64,000 nt of DNA from Robertmurraya andreesenii (GCF_030813005.1 NZ_JAUSTU010000001.1:62001-126000), one strand, 5' to 3'; positions 50,152-59,310 are shown, numbered from the stretch's first letter. The notes: generated by a model from the letters alone, not told the origin. A program made the numbers and translations.

Positions 50152-50907
50152 ATGGAAACCTTAATTGAAACAAAGGATTTAACGATTCGCTTTGGGGGGC
50201 ATACTGCAGTGGATCATGTCAATCTCGCTGTCATTAAGAACCAATTCAAGTCGATCATTGGTCCAAATGGGGCAGGAAAGACTACTTTTTTCAATTTATT
50301 AAGTGGTCAGCTTTCTCCAACAGAAGGGGAGATATTTTTTAATGGAGAGAATATCACGAAGCTTTCCCCAACGATACGGACCCGGAAAGGAATTGGTCGT
50401 TCCTTTCAAATTACGAATGTCTTCCCCAATTTAACTGTGCTAGAAAATGTTCGTCTGGCCGTTCAATCTCAGGCAGGAATTCGTTATCAAATGCTTGGCC
50501 ATTTTAAAAAATATAAGAATCTAGAAGAAAAAGCAGTTGAATGGCTAGAAATGGTGATGCTTGACGACAAGAAGGATACCATTGCTAGTAATCTCGCCCA
50601 TGGAGAAAAACGGAAATTAGAGATTGCCATGCTGCTAGCATTAAATACGGAGGTGCTTCTGTTAGATGAGCCAACAGCAGGGATGTCGCTTGAGGAGGTA
50701 CCAGCGATATTAGATGTGATTCGTCGCATCAAAGAAAAGGGCGACCGGACGATCCTTTTAATCGAACACAAGATGGATATGATCCTAGATTTATCTGATT
50801 CGGTTATGGTGCTCTTCAACGGGAGGTTACTAGCAGATGGTACACCAGAGGAAATCATGAAAAATGAAACCGTTCAGTCTGCTTATCTAGGGGGTCTGCA
50901 CTCGTGA
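50152..50907 (+). CDS. Liv-type ABC transporter ATP-binding protein (LivG-like)
   Basis: A 251-residue ATPase with GPNGAGKTT, signature LAHGEKRKLEIA, Walker B VLLLDEPTAGMS and the C-terminal extension (GTPEEIMKNETVQSAYLG) typical of LivG. ATG 50152 follows GAGGTGA. Its stop overlaps the next start (GTGA). Confidence 0.9.
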   Translation: METLIETKDLTIRFGGHTAVDHVNLAVIKNQFKSIIGPNGAGKTTFFNLLSGQLSPTEGEIFFNGENITKLSPTIRTRKGIGRSFQITNVFPNLTVLENVRLAVQSQAGIRYQMLGHFKKYKNLEEKAVEWLEMVMLDDKKDTIASNLAHGEKRKLEIAMLLALNTEVLLLDEPTAGMSLEEVPAILDVIRRIKEKGDRTILLIEHKMDMILDLSDSVMVLFNGRLLADGTPEEIMKNETVQSAYLGGLHS

Positions 50908-51611
50908 GCATACAATTAAAGCTCGAAAATGTTGAAACCTATATTGGTCAATTTCATATTTTGCAAGGGATTTCCTTTGAGGTGCGTAAAGGAGAGGTAA
51001 CGGTTCTGCTTGGGAGGAATGGAGCGGGAAAAACGACGACCTTACGAACGATTATGGGCTTAAACCCAGCTTCAAAAGGGAGCATTCTCTTCAATGGCAA
51101 GGAAATAAAGGCTGATCCCACGTACACCATTGCCCAAAAAGGAATTGGGTATGTTCCAGAGGATCAAGGGATTTTCGCCCAATTGACCGTGGAAGAGAAT
51201 ATGAAGGTAGCCATGAAGGATGAGAAGGACAAAACAAAGGAAAGTCTTGAATATATTTTGAATCTGTTTCCTGATTTAAAGAGGTTTTGGAAGAAGCATG
51301 GTGGCCTCTTAAGTGGGGGGCAAAAGCAAATGCTTGCCATTGCAAGAGCTTATGTCAATGACAATGAACTGCTTCTGATTGACGAGCCAAGTAAGGGCTT
51401 AGCACCGATTGTTGTTGAAAAAGTGATGGAATCGATCATGGAAATGAAGGATAAAACAACGATTGTGCTCGTGGAGCAAAACTTCATGATGGCAAGTACA
51501 GTCGGAGATTGCTTCTATATTATCGATGATGGGCGGACCGTCAAAAATGGTTCGATGGAGATTTTACGAGAAGATGATGAGATGAGAAGGAAGTTTTTAG
51601 GAATTGCCTAG
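50904..51611 (+). CDS. Liv-type ABC transporter ATP-binding protein (LivF-like)
   Basis: A 235-residue ATPase with GRNGAGKTT, LSGGQKQM and LLIDEPSKGLAP, and LivF-type GYVPEDQGIFAQLTVEENMK. It starts at GTG 50904, overlapping livG by 4 bases. Confidence 0.9.
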   Translation: MSIQLKLENVETYIGQFHILQGISFEVRKGEVTVLLGRNGAGKTTTLRTIMGLNPASKGSILFNGKEIKADPTYTIAQKGIGYVPEDQGIFAQLTVEENMKVAMKDEKDKTKESLEYILNLFPDLKRFWKKHGGLLSGGQKQMLAIARAYVNDNELLLIDEPSKGLAPIVVEKVMESIMEMKDKTTIVLVEQNFMMASTVGDCFYIIDDGRTVKNGSMEILREDDEMRRKFLGIA

Positions 51612-51626
51612 GGAGGAGGAATTCGC

Positions 51627-52487
51627 TTGGATGTATTTTTGAATCTTACGTTGAACGGGCTTGCAACCGGGATGCTGATATTCCTGCTGGCGGCAGGGTT
51701 AACCCTTATTTTCGGGTTGATGGATGTGCTTAATTTTGCCCATGGTGGATTGTTTGCCTGGGGCGCCTATAGCGGTACATGGATTTATGCAACGACGGGC
51801 AATTTTTTTATTGGAATTATTGGGGCAGTTGCAACGGGTCTTATTCTCGGTCTTCTCACCGAAAGGTTCATTATTAAACCAGTGTATGGAAATCATGTGC
51901 AACAAATTTTAATTACTTTGGGTCTCATGATTGTTTTATCTGAATTGCTGAAGGTGTTTTGGGGACCCAATCAAATATCAGCTACGGCTCCAGATTTCTT
52001 AAAGGGCAGCTGGGAAATTGGTGGCATCATTATTATTAAATATCGTGTATTCATTATTACCGTTGGACTGCTCGTTTTTCTGGCGGTGCAATATGTCCTT
52101 AAGAATACAAAGATTGGATTGGTGGTACGTGCCGGAGTTATGAATAAGGAAATGGTGCAAGCGCTAGGGATCAACATCAAAAGGGTATTCATGCTCGTGT
52201 TTATGATTGGGGCAGGGATGGCAGCCCTTGGCGGAGTGCTTCTTGGTCCATATTCTGGGGTCATTCATGCGGAAATGGGGATGGAATTTGCTATTCTCGC
52301 ATTTATTGTTGTTGTCATTGGCGGGATGGGCAGTTTTCCAGGCTCAATTCTAGCTGCAATCCTGGTCGGCTTGTCGGGCTCCTTTATGGCTTACTATGTA
52401 CCAGATTTGGCTTTAGCAGCAAATATGATTCTAATGGCTGTGGTCCTTATCTTTAGGCCGCAGGGATTATTCGGGTTAAAGGGGTGA
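51627..52487 (+). CDS. Liv-type ABC transporter permease (LivH-like)
   Basis: A 286-residue permease with about eight helices and the LivH motif (GLMDVLNFAHGGLFAWGAY, and GLVVRAGVMNKEMVQALGIN coupling loop). It starts at TTG 51627, 6 bases after GGGAGGAGGA. Confidence 0.88.
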   Translation: MDVFLNLTLNGLATGMLIFLLAAGLTLIFGLMDVLNFAHGGLFAWGAYSGTWIYATTGNFFIGIIGAVATGLILGLLTERFIIKPVYGNHVQQILITLGLMIVLSELLKVFWGPNQISATAPDFLKGSWEIGGIIIIKYRVFIITVGLLVFLAVQYVLKNTKIGLVVRAGVMNKEMVQALGINIKRVFMLVFMIGAGMAALGGVLLGPYSGVIHAEMGMEFAILAFIVVVIGGMGSFPGSILAAILVGLSGSFMAYYVPDLALAANMILMAVVLIFRPQGLFGLKG

Positions 52488-52492
52488 AGGTC

Positions 52493-53494
52493 GTGAAGAC
52501 ATTTATTTTGCAGCGGAAAAATATCGCTTATGTTGTAGTGGCACTTTTACTCCTTCTATTTCCATTTATTAATGATTCTCGCTCGATGATCATTCTGTTT
52601 ACTCAGGTTTTCATCTTTGCCATTTTAGCGATGAGCTATGATCTGTTGCTTGGATTTACAGGCATTGTTTCATTCGGACATGCGATGTTCTTTGGGATTG
52701 GAGCGTATACCGTCGGAATTGTGATGAAGCAATTTGAGCCAACGGTTCCCTATTTTTTATTGGCAGTAGCGATAACTTTTGTCATAACAGCAATTTTAAG
52801 CTATGTGGTGGGATTGTTGACGCTGCGCTTAAAGAGCCATTTTTATGCCATGCTTACCTTAGCATTTGCGAGCCTCTTTTTAGTACTAGCGGAAAAATGG
52901 AGAACACTCACCCACGGAAATGACGGCTTTACATTTAGGACGCCTGAAATCTTCCGGGACCGACTTGATTTTTATTTAATTTGCCTTGTCTCCATGATTG
53001 TCGTGTTTCTGCTCCTCACTCGCTTTACCAATTCGCCAGCAGGAAAGGTTCTGCAGGCGATTCGGGAAAATGAACAAAGGACAGAGTCGTTAGGGTATAG
53101 CGTTCTTCAATATAAAATTATCGCAAGTGTGATTTCAGGGGTGTTAGCTGGCTTTGCTGGAATCCTCTATTCCATCTCCCTTCGATTTGTCAATACGAGC
53201 GTTTTTACGATGGATATTACCCTTGATGCGCTATTGATGACGATTATTGGTGGAGTAGGCACATTGGTGGGGGCGATTATCGGTGCGGGCTTAATCGAAT
53301 TTGCCCATCACTGGTTAACAGAGCTAGCGAAGGTGCATTGGATCTTTGAACGTTGGCTCATCTTCTTTGGAATTATTTATATCCTTGCCGTCATGTTCTT
53401 CCCACGCGGGATTGTTGGGACTTTACAAATGATGAAATTTAAATCGAAAAAGAAAAAGACCAAAAAGGTTGAGAAACAAAAAGCAGCAGGCTGA
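52493..53494 (+). CDS. Liv-type ABC transporter permease (LivM-like)
   Basis: A 333-residue permease with the LivM motif GFTGIVSFGHAMFFGIGAYT, the coupling loop GKVLQAIRENEQRTESLGYS, and a Lys-rich tail. GTG 52493 is preferred: AAAGGGG is 8 bases before it, while GTG 52484 is inside the SD. Confidence 0.88.
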   Translation: MKTFILQRKNIAYVVVALLLLLFPFINDSRSMIILFTQVFIFAILAMSYDLLLGFTGIVSFGHAMFFGIGAYTVGIVMKQFEPTVPYFLLAVAITFVITAILSYVVGLLTLRLKSHFYAMLTLAFASLFLVLAEKWRTLTHGNDGFTFRTPEIFRDRLDFYLICLVSMIVVFLLLTRFTNSPAGKVLQAIRENEQRTESLGYSVLQYKIIASVISGVLAGFAGILYSISLRFVNTSVFTMDITLDALLMTIIGGVGTLVGAIIGAGLIEFAHHWLTELAKVHWIFERWLIFFGIIYILAVMFFPRGIVGTLQMMKFKSKKKKTKKVEKQKAAG

Positions 53495-53506
53495 GGGGGA
53501 ATGGAG

Positions 53507-53686
53507 TTGGAACAAAATCAAATTGCCTCTTTTATCGTTCGCTTCCATTTAGCTGACATCGATATGGAGTCGAACAGAAAAAGCTGGAGAATCAAGGTGA
53601 CTCATGTTCAAAAGGATGAAGAGACGCTCTTCGAATCGATTGAGGAAGCAACGGTTTTTATGAAGAAGGTTATCGGGGAAATTTAG
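53507..53686 (+). CDS. Small protein of unknown function in the Liv/KAS III operon
   Basis: A 59-61-residue acidic protein between livM and the KAS III-like gene, with no signal or membrane segment. TTG 53507 has GAGGGGG at a normal distance; ATG 53501 directly abuts it. The pattern (FIVRFHLADIDMESNRKSWR, then a C-terminal helix ATVFMKKVIGE) recalls small accessory domains, but I do not recognise a family. Its operon position suggests a role with the enzymes that follow. Confidence 0.6.
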   Translation: MEQNQIASFIVRFHLADIDMESNRKSWRIKVTHVQKDEETLFESIEEATVFMKKVIGEI

Positions 53687-53703
53687 AACTCGAGGTGAAG
53701 GAT

Positions 53704-54711
53704 TTGAATATTGGCATACGTAGCGTTGCAACCTATCTTCCGGATCATTTTTTAACGGGGGAAGAAATTGCGAATAAAGCAGGGATTCCCCCAAAAATTG
53801 TAGAAGAAAAAATGGGAATAAAAAGAAAACTGATTCCAGGACCAGAGGATCATACCTGTGAAATGGGAGTTCGAGCTGCCAAAAAGGCCATCGCAAGGGC
53901 AGGAATCGATCCATTAGATATTGACCTCGTGATTTATATCGGCGAGGAGCATAAGGAATACCCTTTGTGGACCGCAGGAATCAAGCTTCAGGAGGAAGTT
54001 GGAGCAAACAATGCTTGGGCATTTGATGTCGCTTTGCGATGTGGGACGACCATTATGGCATTGAAGGTCGCAAAGGATATGATGATAGCGGATTCAACTA
54101 TTAATACCGTTCTCCTTGCAGGCGGCTATCGAAATGTCGATTTTATCGATTATGAGAATACGAGAACAAGATTCATGTTCAATTTAGGGGCAGGGGGAGG
54201 AGCCATTTTACTGCAAAAAGGGCATCAAGAAAATATTCTTCTTGAGTCCCATTTGATGACCGATGGTTCATTCTCTGAGGATGTAGTTGTTGTCGCAGGG
54301 GGAACGAGAAATCCATTAACAAAGGAAAACCTTCATCTTCAACAACTGGATGTACTTGATCCAGAAGGGATGAAGATCCGATTAGAACAGAAATCGATGG
54401 CCAACTTCCTTAAGGTTATTCGGGAGTCGCTTCGTAAAAGCGGCTATTCAGAAGCGGATATTGACTATTTGGCCATTCTTCATATGAAAAAATCAGCCCA
54501 TGATTATGTTTTAAGGGAACTGGGATTATCGGCTGACCATTCTATTTATCTTGAAAACTATGGACATATCGGTCAGATTGATCAAATTCTATCCTTAGAG
54601 CTTGCCACCAGTGAGGGGAAGCTGAAGGATGGAGATGTCGTCGTGTTAGTGAGTGCTGGAATCGGTTATGCATGGGGTGCAACAACAATACGCTGGGGAA
54701 AGGGTGACTGA
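53704..54711 (+). CDS. KAS III (FabH-like) thiolase-fold enzyme with altered triad
   Basis: A 335-residue thiolase-fold protein from TTG 53704 (GAGGTG 6 bases ahead). Cys113 (DVALRCGTTI) matches the FabH nucleophile and His260 (AILHMKKSAHD) the first base. At the place of the FabH asparagine (GN) it has Gly287-His288 (ENYGHIGQID), so the triad reads Cys-His-His rather than Cys-His-Asn. It probably condenses or transfers an acyl group from CoA. It is not the housekeeping FabH: it sits in a substrate-specific operon with an importer, SDR and acyl-CoA ligase. Confidence 0.75.
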   Translation: MNIGIRSVATYLPDHFLTGEEIANKAGIPPKIVEEKMGIKRKLIPGPEDHTCEMGVRAAKKAIARAGIDPLDIDLVIYIGEEHKEYPLWTAGIKLQEEVGANNAWAFDVALRCGTTIMALKVAKDMMIADSTINTVLLAGGYRNVDFIDYENTRTRFMFNLGAGGGAILLQKGHQENILLESHLMTDGSFSEDVVVVAGGTRNPLTKENLHLQQLDVLDPEGMKIRLEQKSMANFLKVIRESLRKSGYSEADIDYLAILHMKKSAHDYVLRELGLSADHSIYLENYGHIGQIDQILSLELATSEGKLKDGDVVVLVSAGIGYAWGATTIRWGKGD

Positions 54712-54712
54712 A

Positions 54713-55612
54713 ATGGAACTGAGTGTAGAGGTTGTGTTGAAAAAAGTTGAATTACCGAATGGGGAAACACTTGCTTATCGTGAACGAGAAGGCGGAGAAA
54801 AGAAGCTATTACTCATCCATGGAAATATGACTTCTTCAAAGCATTGGGATTTGGTTCTGGAGTCGATGGATCCGAGCTTTAAAATTTATGCCGTTGATAT
54901 GCGTGGCTTCGGTGAGTCGACCTATCATCAGCCCATTCGTACAATTAAGGATTTCTCAGATGACATCAAGCTGTTTGTGGAGGCGATTCAGTTAACGGAT
55001 TTCTCCATTGTTGGCTGGTCTACAGGAGGATGTGTTGCCATGCAGTTTGTTGCAGATTATCCGGGGATTTGTGATAGGCTTGTCCTCCTAGCATCAGGCT
55101 CAACGAGGGGCTACCCTTTTTATGGACTGACAGAGGATGGGCAGGTTGATGTAAATAATCGCTTGCAAACCATCGAGGATGTGAGAAAGGACAGTAAGAC
55201 ACTAACGATTCAGGGTGCCTACGATTCTGGCAATCGTGAGGTATTGAAAGCAACATGGAATATGCTTATTTATACGAAAAATCAACCAAGTCCTGACCGA
55301 TATGAGGAGTACGTCGATGATATGCTGACTCAAAGGAATTTAGCAGAGGTGTATCATGCTTTGAACACGTTCAATATTAGCTCCGTCCATAATGGTCTCA
55401 CGGATGGGACGAATCAGGCGAAGGATATTACGATTCCAACCCTCGTTTTACGAGGAGACCGTGACTATGTTGTGTTAGAAAATATGGCAACAGAAATTAT
55501 GGAAGACCTAGGTGAACATGCGAGATTTGTAGAGTTGAAGGATTGTGGGCATTCGCCACTTGTAGATGATCTGGAACAGCTACTTAAAGAAATGACCGAT
55601 TTTTTAGCATAA
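54713..55612 (+). CDS. Alpha/beta-fold hydrolase
   Basis: A 299-residue hydrolase starting at ATG 54713, one base after the KAS III stop; SD AAAGGGTGA. The nucleophile is in VGWSTGG, the acid in LRGDRDYV and the histidine in DCGHSPLV. HGNMTSSKHWD gives the oxyanion-hole loop. It could cleave a thioester, ester or C-C bond in the pathway. The length is typical of carboxylesterase/MhpC-like enzymes. Confidence 0.82.
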   Translation: MELSVEVVLKKVELPNGETLAYREREGGEKKLLLIHGNMTSSKHWDLVLESMDPSFKIYAVDMRGFGESTYHQPIRTIKDFSDDIKLFVEAIQLTDFSIVGWSTGGCVAMQFVADYPGICDRLVLLASGSTRGYPFYGLTEDGQVDVNNRLQTIEDVRKDSKTLTIQGAYDSGNREVLKATWNMLIYTKNQPSPDRYEEYVDDMLTQRNLAEVYHALNTFNISSVHNGLTDGTNQAKDITIPTLVLRGDRDYVVLENMATEIMEDLGEHARFVELKDCGHSPLVDDLEQLLKEMTDFLA

Positions 55613-55625
55613 TGGAGGATGGATG

Positions 55626-56366
55626 ATGAGATTAGCAGGTAAGGTTGCAATCATTACTGGTGGTGCAGGAGGAATTGGCTTTGCAGCGGCAGAAACCTTT
55701 GCTCGCGAAGGAGCAAAAGTGGCAATTGCTGATTACGATACTGGTGTGGGAGAGGCAAAAGTAAGTGAATTACAGAATAAAAACTTTGAGGTAGCTTTTT
55801 TACAAGTGGATGTCTCGGATCGTAATAGTGTAGATACGATGGTTCAAAGGGTACTCGACTATTTTGGAGATATCGATATTTTAGTCAATAATGCGGGCAT
55901 CACAAGGGATGCGATGCTTTCTAAAATGTCTGTAGATGATTTTCAAAAAGTGTTGGATGTGAATCTTTCAGGCGTGTTCCATTGTACCCAAGCGGTTCTT
56001 CCGACGCTTGTGGCAAAGGGGAGTGGCAGGATCATTAATACTTCCTCCGTTTCCGGTGTGTATGGCAATATCGGTCAAACGAATTATGCCGCAACGAAAG
56101 CAGGTGTTGTCGGAATGACGAAAACATGGGCGAAGGAGCTCGGTCGTAAGGGAATTACCGTAAACGCAGTGGCTCCTGGATTTATTGCAACCGGGATGAC
56201 GGCGAAGGTTCCAGAAAAGGTGCTCGAGCAAATGAAGAAGATGGTTCCGCTAGGGTCTCTTGGCGAACCGGCAGATATCGCAAATGCCTATCTTTTCCTC
56301 GCATCCAATGAAGCAAAATATGTCAATGGCACTACATTACATGTTGATGGCGGAATTATGATGTAA
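55626..56366 (+). CDS. SDR-family oxidoreductase (FabG-like 3-oxoacyl reductase)
   Basis: A 246-residue short-chain dehydrogenase with cofactor motif GGAGGIGFA, NNAG, and active site SSVSG...YAATK (Ser, Tyr, Lys). It follows FabG in length and the C-terminal VNGTTLHVDGGIMM. In this operon it probably reduces a 3-oxoacyl-CoA or oxidises the 3-hydroxy form. ATG 55626 (or 55623) follows GGAGG. Confidence 0.88.
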   Translation: MRLAGKVAIITGGAGGIGFAAAETFAREGAKVAIADYDTGVGEAKVSELQNKNFEVAFLQVDVSDRNSVDTMVQRVLDYFGDIDILVNNAGITRDAMLSKMSVDDFQKVLDVNLSGVFHCTQAVLPTLVAKGSGRIINTSSVSGVYGNIGQTNYAATKAGVVGMTKTWAKELGRKGITVNAVAPGFIATGMTAKVPEKVLEQMKKMVPLGSLGEPADIANAYLFLASNEAKYVNGTTLHVDGGIMM

Positions 56367-56387
56367 TCGATCAAATCAGAAATCCTG

Positions 56388-56420
56388 TGTAACTCTCTTG
56401 TAACCCCGAAACCATACAAT
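56388..56420 (+). promoter_or_regulatory. Promoter with tandem TGTAAC repeats (site 2), before the acyl-CoA ligase
   Basis: TGTAACTCTCTTGTAACCCC at 56388-56407: TGTAAC at 56388 and 56399 (11-bp period), then 10 bases to a -10 TACAAT (56415-56420). It matches site 1 at 18 of 20 positions and in spacing to the -10, so both promoters are probably driven by the same BTAD regulator. Confidence 0.7.
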
Positions 56421-56447
56421 GAGCCTATCAAGAAAGAGGGAGAGATT

Positions 56448-57944
56448 ATGGTGTGGGAGCTGGATTGGCTAGAGGGGAGAATGAGAATAGCCCCCAATAA
56501 ACAAGCAATTATTGATGCGGAACAAGAGAAGGATTGGACATTTGCCAAGCTCCACGATCTATGTGTAGCTACAGCAAATTGGCTATACGAACAAGGAGTG
56601 AGAAAGGGAGACCGTGTCGCCCTTCTCTCACCTAATGATATTAGCTATTTTCAACTACTCATTGCATGCGGGAAAATCGGTGCGATTTTTGTTCCGATAA
56701 ACTGGAGATTGTCCTTCCCTGAAATCGAATATATTTTACAGGATTGCACACCGAAGCTAGTTGGATATCATTCTAGTTTTTCTGAGAATATCCGTAACGA
56801 AATATTCTCAGACTATCAAATTTTTCAAGTGGACAAAGAGAACAATATTATCGATGGAAAACCATTTTTCGTTGACAATCTTGATGAAAAAGATCCATTA
56901 GCTATCATCTATACAGGCGGGACAACAGGTAAACCAAAGGGAGTGGTTCTTTCCCATCAATCGATAATTTGGAATGCGATGAACACAATTATCAGCTGGA
57001 ATTTAACGAATGATGATACGACGATAACCTACATGCCCTTATTCCATACAGGGGGAATCAATGCACTCTCCCTTCCGATATTGATTGCAGGTGGAACAGT
57101 GGTGATTGCTCGAGATTTCAAACCTGAAAAAGCAATTTACTATCTGAACAAGTATCAATGCACAACCGTTCTATTGGTCCCAACGATGTATCAAATGTTG
57201 ATTGAGACGGACGAATTCAAGAGGAATCCCTTTCAGTCAATGAAGGTTTTTTTATCAGGAGGTGCTCCGTGCCCGCTCGATATTTATGAGGCATTCAAAA
57301 GGAAGGGGATTCTATTCAAGGAAGGCTACGGGCTAACGGAAGCAGGGCCGAATAACTTCTTCATTGACCCAGTCGATGCCTTAAGGAAGCCGGGGTCTGT
57401 CGGAAAACCGATGATGTTCAATCTAATTAAGCTGATGAAAAAAAATGGGGAAGAAACAGCTGTTGATGAGGTCGGTGAGGTCCTCATTAAAGGCAAGCAT
57501 TCCTTCGAATACTATTGGAAAAATGAAGAGGCGACCAAGGAAACGATGAAGGATGGTTGGATTCATACAGGTGACTTAGCGAAAAAGGATGAGGAAGGCT
57601 ATTACTATATTGTGGGCAGGAAAAAGGATATGATTATCACCGGTGGGGAGAATGTATATCCATTAGAGGTAGAGCATTGGCTTTGTGCCCATCCACAAAT
57701 TGAGGAAGTGGCAGTTATCGGGATTCCCGATAAAAAATGGGGCGAGAAGGTGGTGGCATTCATTGTCGCAAAAAATCACCAACCCCTCACAGATGAAGAA
57801 TTAAAATCCTATTGTTCTCACAAGCTCGGAAAATACAAGATCCCTAAAGTTTTTCACTTTATTGAACAACTGCCAACCACTCCAGTTGGAAAAATTGACA
57901 AAAAACTTCTAAAAGAAATGAGCATGAAAATAGTCAGTGAATAA
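56448..57944 (+). CDS. AMP-forming acyl-CoA ligase
   Basis: A 498-residue acyl-CoA synthetase with IYTGGTTGKPKGVV, EGYGLTEAGP, DGWIHTGD and the C-terminal catalytic lysine in TPVGKIDKK. It is separate from lcfB in sequence (TGGTTG rather than TSGTTG motif), suggesting a different carboxylic acid. It has its own TGTAAC promoter. It activates the imported or hydrolysed acid as a CoA thioester, likely for the SDR and KAS III-like enzymes. Confidence 0.88.
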   Translation: MVWELDWLEGRMRIAPNKQAIIDAEQEKDWTFAKLHDLCVATANWLYEQGVRKGDRVALLSPNDISYFQLLIACGKIGAIFVPINWRLSFPEIEYILQDCTPKLVGYHSSFSENIRNEIFSDYQIFQVDKENNIIDGKPFFVDNLDEKDPLAIIYTGGTTGKPKGVVLSHQSIIWNAMNTIISWNLTNDDTTITYMPLFHTGGINALSLPILIAGGTVVIARDFKPEKAIYYLNKYQCTTVLLVPTMYQMLIETDEFKRNPFQSMKVFLSGGAPCPLDIYEAFKRKGILFKEGYGLTEAGPNNFFIDPVDALRKPGSVGKPMMFNLIKLMKKNGEETAVDEVGEVLIKGKHSFEYYWKNEEATKETMKDGWIHTGDLAKKDEEGYYYIVGRKKDMIITGGENVYPLEVEHWLCAHPQIEEVAVIGIPDKKWGEKVVAFIVAKNHQPLTDEELKSYCSHKLGKYKIPKVFHFIEQLPTTPVGKIDKKLLKEMSMKIVSE

Positions 57945-57989
57945 ATCAATTTTTGGTGAAGGAGGAAACCAGATTGACCTCCATTAATG

Positions 57990-58023
57990 ACCGCTTGAAG
58001 AATCGTGCTTCAAGTGGTTTTTT
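57990..58023 (+). terminator. Terminator closing the acyl-CoA ligase unit
   Basis: ACCGCTTGAAG (57990-58000) and CTTCAAGTGGT (58008-58018), one G-T pair, then TTTTTT. Confidence 0.85.
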
Positions 58024-58122
58024 AGATCCCGTAGCACCATGTTCATATAGGTCATAGATGGGAAATGTTGTATAATGGAAATATAGAAATGGACTGTATA
58101 CGTATGAAAGGAGTTATTATTA

Positions 58123-58695
58123 ATGGCATTGCCACAAGGAAAGAATCCCTTAACATATGCTGAATACTTGAAATTGGATGAGGATATTCAATATGAGGTG
58201 ATTGATGGGCAAATCTATAATATGTCCCCTTCACCAAATGTAAAACACCAATCGATTGCAATGGAGCTTTCAACAGAATTTAATTTATTTTTGAGAAACA
58301 GGTCATGTAGAGTGTTAGGAGAAATAGATGTTTGTCTTAGCGATGAAGATGATCATTCCAAAATAAACGAATGGGTGAAACCAGATATTGTCATCGTTTG
58401 TGATATGAATAAAATCCGCACAAATCATATTGCGGGTGCACCAGACTTAATTGTAGAAATCCTTTCAAAATCTACTGCAAAAGTGGATAAGATGATTAAA
58501 TTCAACCGGTATCAAAGAGCGGGTGTAAAAGAATATTGGATCGTTGATCCAATTCATGAAGTTATTGATGTATTTGTATTGAAAAATGGACTGTACAAGC
58601 ATGAAGGAACATTTGCCCAGAATGAGGTTATTGAAGTAAAGATGTTTGAGGGATTATCTATAAATTTAAGGAATGTCTTTCGGGAAGAATTTTAG
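58123..58695 (+). CDS. Uma2-family (DUF820) putative endonuclease
   Basis: A 190-residue protein of the Uma2 family, a restriction-endonuclease-like fold. The PD-(D/E)xK elements are VKPDIVIVCD and PDLIVEILSKSTAK. These proteins occur as paralogue sets in cyanobacteria and some Firmicutes; the biological role is unknown. A TATAAT at 58071-58076 may be its promoter. A second family member follows 31 bases later. Confidence 0.82.
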   Translation: MALPQGKNPLTYAEYLKLDEDIQYEVIDGQIYNMSPSPNVKHQSIAMELSTEFNLFLRNRSCRVLGEIDVCLSDEDDHSKINEWVKPDIVIVCDMNKIRTNHIAGAPDLIVEILSKSTAKVDKMIKFNRYQRAGVKEYWIVDPIHEVIDVFVLKNGLYKHEGTFAQNEVIEVKMFEGLSINLRNVFREEF

Positions 58696-58726
58696 TATTT
58701 GAAAAATGAGGAGGAAGGGATGAATC

Positions 58727-59293
58727 ATGCATCAGTATTGTAAGGAGCCAATATCAATCGAAGAATTCTTTCAAATTCGTGAAAATAGCGAGGCTTTACT
58801 GGAATATATCGACGGATTTGTTTATATGTCCCCATCTCCATCAACAAAGCATCAGCGTGTGTCGAATCGTCTTGAATCAAACTTCCGAGCTTATTTACAA
58901 GGAAAGCCATGTGAGTTATTTCATGCACCGTATGACATTGAATTAAAGAGTCAGGACATACAGGGAACAAAAATAGTCATTCCTGATATTAGCATCATCT
59001 GTGACAAAAGTGGTTTTACAGATGCTAGATATGTAGGCGTTCCAGAACTAATCATTGAGATTTTAAGCCCTTCAAACCAGTCCCATGATTTGATTACAAA
59101 ACTTAATCTCTATATGAATTATGGGGTTAACGAATATTGGATCGTCAACCCGATGTTAAATTCCGTCACGGTTTATACTTTAAACAAAGAAAAAATGTAT
59201 GAACAATATGATATGAAAACGGAAATAGGCTTCATTAAGTCGAAACATTTTAATGGATTTTCCGTTGATGTAGCAAATTTATTTAAGGATTAG
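58727..59293 (+). CDS. Uma2-family (DUF820) putative endonuclease, second copy
   Basis: A 188-residue Uma2 protein with VIPDISIICD and PELIIEILSPSNQS as active-site elements. It is clearly diverged from the preceding paralogue, so the duplication is old or the two were acquired separately. SD GAGGAGGAAG lies 8 bases before ATG 58727. Confidence 0.82.
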   Translation: MHQYCKEPISIEEFFQIRENSEALLEYIDGFVYMSPSPSTKHQRVSNRLESNFRAYLQGKPCELFHAPYDIELKSQDIQGTKIVIPDISIICDKSGFTDARYVGVPELIIEILSPSNQSHDLITKLNLYMNYGVNEYWIVNPMLNSVTVYTLNKEKMYEQYDMKTEIGFIKSKHFNGFSVDVANLFKD

Positions 59294-59310
59294 GAAAAAG
59301 AGGAACTTTT

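Noticed and set aside
57974..58057. 27-codon frame from TTG 57974 with a strong AAGGAGG upstream
   Set aside because: It runs through the terminator of the acyl-CoA ligase unit and has no recognisable features; the SD-like sequence is probably chance or a remnant.
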